Assembly (NCBI GenBank): GCA_020633775.1
Contig: JACKDA010000004.1
Location: 62,001 to 126,000, forward strand
Length of the DNA: 64,000 nt
Source: Gemmatimonadales bacterium
GTDB lineage: Bacteria; Gemmatimonadota; Gemmatimonadetes; Gemmatimonadales; GWC2-71-9
Reading direction: 5' to 3'
Under the pieces are notes generated by a model that was not told where the DNA came from, did not search any database, and saw only the letters and a program-made list of their open reading frames with translations. The translations under genes were made by a program, and so were the position numbers. Position 1 is the stretch's first letter; each line of letters starts with the position of its first letter. Shown here piece after piece: positions 61,286-64,000 of this stretch.

Positions 61286-63325
61286 ATGGGGGATTCTACG
61301 CCTGACGTTGCGCTGAGGTTTCAGAAGGGGACAGCACGAGCCCTCATCGGCGGTTGGCCCCTGCTGGCGGCGACGGTCTGGCTGGTGACGGCCGTGCTCC
61401 TGGGGGCCCAGGACGGGGTCACGGCGACCTCGCAGGATGCCGGGACGATCCTGATCCTGCTGGCCACTATGGCAGGGGGGGCCGGTGCGCTGGTCTGGGC
61501 CCGGCTCCCCCCGGACAACGACGCGGTGCCGGCGTTCGTCGGCCTCGCCGCCGCCGTCGCGGCGCTGCTGGCGCTGACCCCGATCGAGACCATGGGCGCC
61601 CGGCAATCGCTGCCAGGATTCCTGCTCCAGGCGCCGTGGCACTACGCCCTGATCCCGCTCGCAGTCCACTTCGCCTTTGCGGTGGGGTGGCCCCATCGGC
61701 GCCGGGCCTGGTCCGGGCTGGTGATCGGGTGGTACCTGCTCCACTGCGCGATGTTCATGGCAGCCGCCGGGGGGTTGGCCGCCCAGGAGGAACCGCTCTT
61801 CAGCGTCGTCGAGCTGACCTTCCGGCGCCGCCTCCTCGATCCGGCCGGGATCGTCACCGCGATCGTCGCCCTCGGGATCGCCCTCGGCTCCCCGGCGATG
61901 GGGCGTCGCCAGCGGCGGGCGACGGGCTGGGCCTTCGGCGCGGTCCTCCTGGGACTTGGCCCCCAGGCCCTGGCCTGGCTGGTCCCCGCCCTCTCCCAAC
62001 CGCTCGACGGGGCGATGTCCCTGCCACGGCTCGCCCTCGCGGTGATGCCGTTCCTCGGGCTCGCCGCGATGCTGGCCCTCCCCTACGTGAACCCGATCCA
62101 GCGCGACGTCGAGGCCCACCGGTTGGCGCATTCGCTGCTCGACGAGCGCGACCTCGGCGAGGGACTGCGCCGTGTCGCCGCGGCCCTCAAGGTCGCCTTC
62201 GAGGCCGAGGGCGTGGTCATCCGCCTGGTCCATCCGCCGGTCACGGAGACGCTCGGGGTCACCACCGGGGTGCAGGAGGGGGCGATCGCCCTCGAGATCG
62301 ACACCGACCAGGAACGCCGGATCCTGCATGCCCCGCTCGGGCGGGCGGGCGATCCGCTTGGCGAGGTGCGCCTTGTGGCGCCCTACACGGGGGCGTTCGG
62401 ACGTCGGGAGCGCGAGTGGCTCGCGGCCTACCTGCTCCCGTTCGCCCCGGTGTTGCGCGCCAGGGTGCGGGAGGCCACGGCGGCGACGCGACTGGACTCG
62501 CTCCAGCGCGACATGCGCGAGGCGGCGGCCGAACTCGATCGCCTCGGGCAGGCGCTGCCTGCCGAGCGGGGGGATGACGCCGCCGGCATCCCGCCGGAGG
62601 TCGACGCATCGATGGTCCTGGCACAGCTGACCGATTCGCTCGACGGCGTGAATCGGCGGAGCGAGGACCTGGAGGCGCTGGCCGACGCGGCGCGAGTGCA
62701 GGCGCGCGAGGCAAGCGACGAGATCGCACGCGCCCTCGACGCGATGCGGGCACTCGCCACCGACCTCGTCCGCCTGGGCACCTACCGCGACGAGGTCGCC
62801 GCCAGCAACCTCGCCGTCAGCGGCGTGGCGTTCCGCACCAACCTGCTCGCGAACAACGCGGCCCTCGAGGCGACCCGCGCGGGCACGCTGGGCCAGACGT
62901 TCGGCGTCCTCGCCGAGGAGATCCGGCGGCTCGCCGACCTGACCGCGAGCTCCTCCAGCGAGATCGACCAGCGCACCCGGGCCCTGAGCGGCGACGTTGC
63001 TGCGGCGATCCAGACGCTCGAATCGGTCGAGGCCGCGCTGCGTCGGGCGATTCGTGGCGCCGAGTCGGGGGAGGACTCGACGGTCCGGGTGCTGGAGACC
63101 GCCGGGGCGGTGCTGGGGTGGGTGCGGTCGCTGCGCCCTGCCGTGGAGGAGGCCCACACGGTGGCGGCCCGCCGCTCGGAGCGTGACCTGCGGCTCAGCG
63201 CGGTGCTGCAGGAGGCGCTGGCCGGGCAGGCCGCGCGGTTGCAGCGACTCCAGGCACACCGCGAGGATCTCGGCCGGGTCCGCGCGATGCTCGTCCGGCA
63301 GGCGGGCACGTCCGACCGACCCTAG
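61286..63325 (+). CDS. membrane chemoreceptor-like protein (MCP signalling domain)
   Basis: 679 residues. The first 275 residues hold seven or eight hydrophobic helices. A GAF-like region follows (about 290-400). The C-terminal part is a long helical segment with the MCP-type tip 'RTNLLANNAALEATRAGTLGQTFGVLAEEIRRLADL'. No HAMP domain is obvious. It probably passes a membrane-sensed signal to a CheA/CheW-type partner, none of which is in the window. Its TAG overlaps the stop of the convergent gene (CTAG). Confidence 0.75.
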   Translation: MGDSTPDVALRFQKGTARALIGGWPLLAATVWLVTAVLLGAQDGVTATSQDAGTILILLATMAGGAGALVWARLPPDNDAVPAFVGLAAAVAALLALTPIETMGARQSLPGFLLQAPWHYALIPLAVHFAFAVGWPHRRRAWSGLVIGWYLLHCAMFMAAAGGLAAQEEPLFSVVELTFRRRLLDPAGIVTAIVALGIALGSPAMGRRQRRATGWAFGAVLLGLGPQALAWLVPALSQPLDGAMSLPRLALAVMPFLGLAAMLALPYVNPIQRDVEAHRLAHSLLDERDLGEGLRRVAAALKVAFEAEGVVIRLVHPPVTETLGVTTGVQEGAIALEIDTDQERRILHAPLGRAGDPLGEVRLVAPYTGAFGRREREWLAAYLLPFAPVLRARVREATAATRLDSLQRDMREAAAELDRLGQALPAERGDDAAGIPPEVDASMVLAQLTDSLDGVNRRSEDLEALADAARVQAREASDEIARALDAMRALATDLVRLGTYRDEVAASNLAVSGVAFRTNLLANNAALEATRAGTLGQTFGVLAEEIRRLADLTASSSSEIDQRTRALSGDVAAAIQTLESVEAALRRAIRGAESGEDSTVRVLETAGAVLGWVRSLRPAVEEAHTVAARRSERDLRLSAVLQEALAGQAARLQRLQAHREDLGRVRAMLVRQAGTSDRP

Positions 63326-64000
63326 CGTCGCCGCCCGCCCCGGCCCCGTCCCCCACGACCGCCACCGCGCGGGCCACCGCCGCGCCCGCCTCGTCCGCCT
63401 CGTCCGCCACCGCCGCGGGGTCCCTTGGGATCGCGATCGCGCCGACGGCCGGTCCGTCGGTGGTCCTCATGCGACGGCCGATGGGCATCAAGCAGCTCGC
63501 GCAGGCGGGTCGGCGTGGCGGCCTCCAGCGTGCTGCCGCCGCGGCGGACGCTGAGCAGCACCGGGCGATCGAACGCCGGCAGGTCGCCGTCCTTGAGTCG
63601 CCGCGCCTGGCCCTCGCGCAGGTGCACCCTCACCATCGCCTCGCTCCCCTGCATCAGGTACTCCACGGGGACCATGTCGCCATGCACCCGGATGCCGGAG
63701 GGCAGCGCCTCGAGGTGGGCGCGTTCCGACGCGGCGACGATCGCCTCCGGATCAAGCAGGACCCGCGTCTGCTGGAACTCCTCCCACGACGCGACATCCC
63801 CGAGCTGGGCGCGGACCATCTCGAGGCAGGCCTCGTCCGATGCCGCCTCGAGGGCTCCACCACTGCGCAACCAGTACTCCCGAAGGGCCCGCCGACCGCG
63901 CACGATGAGGCCCCGATCGCGGTGCTCCACCTCACCGGAGAGGAGGGCCGCGGCGAGCACGTCGCGCGCCTCCTCGCGGTGCGACTCCGGGATCGACCCA
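63322..64000 (-). CDS. C-terminus of a probable ATP-dependent helicase, RGG-rich tail (partial)
   Basis: The frame is open to the window edge; 226 residues are visible. The domain with 'LPSGIRVHGDMVPVEYLMQGSEAMVRVHLREGQARRLKDGDLPAFDRPVLLSV' resembles the C-terminal region of large DEAD/DEAH-box helicases. The last 45 residues are RGG/GGR repeats (RNA-binding tails). No helicase motif is in the window, so the assignment is weak. Confidence 0.45.
   Translation of the reverse strand, partial: GSIPESHREEARDVLAAALLSGEVEHRDRGLIVRGRRALREYWLRSGGALEAASDEACLEMVRAQLGDVASWEEFQQTRVLLDPEAIVAASERAHLEALPSGIRVHGDMVPVEYLMQGSEAMVRVHLREGQARRLKDGDLPAFDRPVLLSVRRGGSTLEAATPTRLRELLDAHRPSHEDHRRTGRRRDRDPKGPRGGGGRGGRGGRGGGPRGGGRGGRGRGGRRR

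Overview
The window looks like a chromosomal piece of a Gemmatimonadota bacterium, possibly a metagenome assembly. The DNA is very G+C-rich. It carries three large Hanks-type Ser/Thr kinases fused to TolB/WD40-like or TPR sensor domains, a family typical of that phylum, and many secreted proteins ending their signal in 'A-Q'. The phylum is an inference; no rRNA or universal marker except ispH is present. Several otherwise good genes between 2.3 and 14.4 kb, and one at 29 kb, are broken by 1-2 nt frameshifts. That pattern looks more like assembly indels than decay.

Region 1 (1-21.4 kb) is ordinary chromosome: kinase/sensor genes, a GNAT acetyltransferase, a beta-lactamase-family hydrolase, a radical-SAM photolyase-like gene with a zinc-ribbon partner, an amidase, a DinB-fold protein, katG, a DUF4256 protein, a SulP transporter and a methyltransferase.

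Region 2 (21.7-41.6 kb) is a chromosomal integron. The integrase gene intI (40559-41569, minus) has the IntI-specific insert. It is transcribed towards the cassettes, so the layout is the 'reversed integrase' type. Seven full-length attC sites (one split by an IS) and one half attC all point the same way and share the same extrahelical bases. The cassettes carry a 184-aa unknown, mazEF, higBA (higB broken), an inverted merR-type mercury operon with its own promoter, a nucleotidyltransferase-fold protein, a 287-aa unknown, an AAA-TOPRIM/DUF4435-like ATPase resembling antiphage proteins, and a 210-aa unknown. An IS110/IS1111-type element splits one attC. A block of about 9.7 kb (29.33-39.08 kb) sits inside the array and has removed half of one attC and the 5' end of higB. 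It encodes a NO-reductase-like heme-copper complex (subunits I and II, SenC, heme A synthase), an Rrf2 regulator, a nitronate monooxygenase and a novel cytochrome b-ferredoxin-MvhD fusion.

Region 3 (41.7-48.7 kb) is a DNA-damage block: an ImuB-like inactive Y-family polymerase, DNA-3-methyladenine glycosylase I and DnaE2. A 17-bp direct-repeat motif (TTCGGKG-N4-TTCGGT) lies between intI and imuB, upstream of tag-dnaE2, and upstream of several other genes (six copies). I propose it as a candidate SOS-type operator. dnaE2 carries two in-frame copies of an 88-bp palindromic repeat.

Region 4 (48.7-64 kb) is again ordinary chromosome: a CocE-type hydrolase, lipoproteins, an ECF sigma/anti-sigma operon with glycogen-binding-like (CBM48) domains, YceI, cardiolipin synthase, DUF72, a TetR regulator with a clear operator, ispH, a PAS-Fis regulator divergent from a chemoreceptor-like protein, and the C-terminus of a probable helicase.
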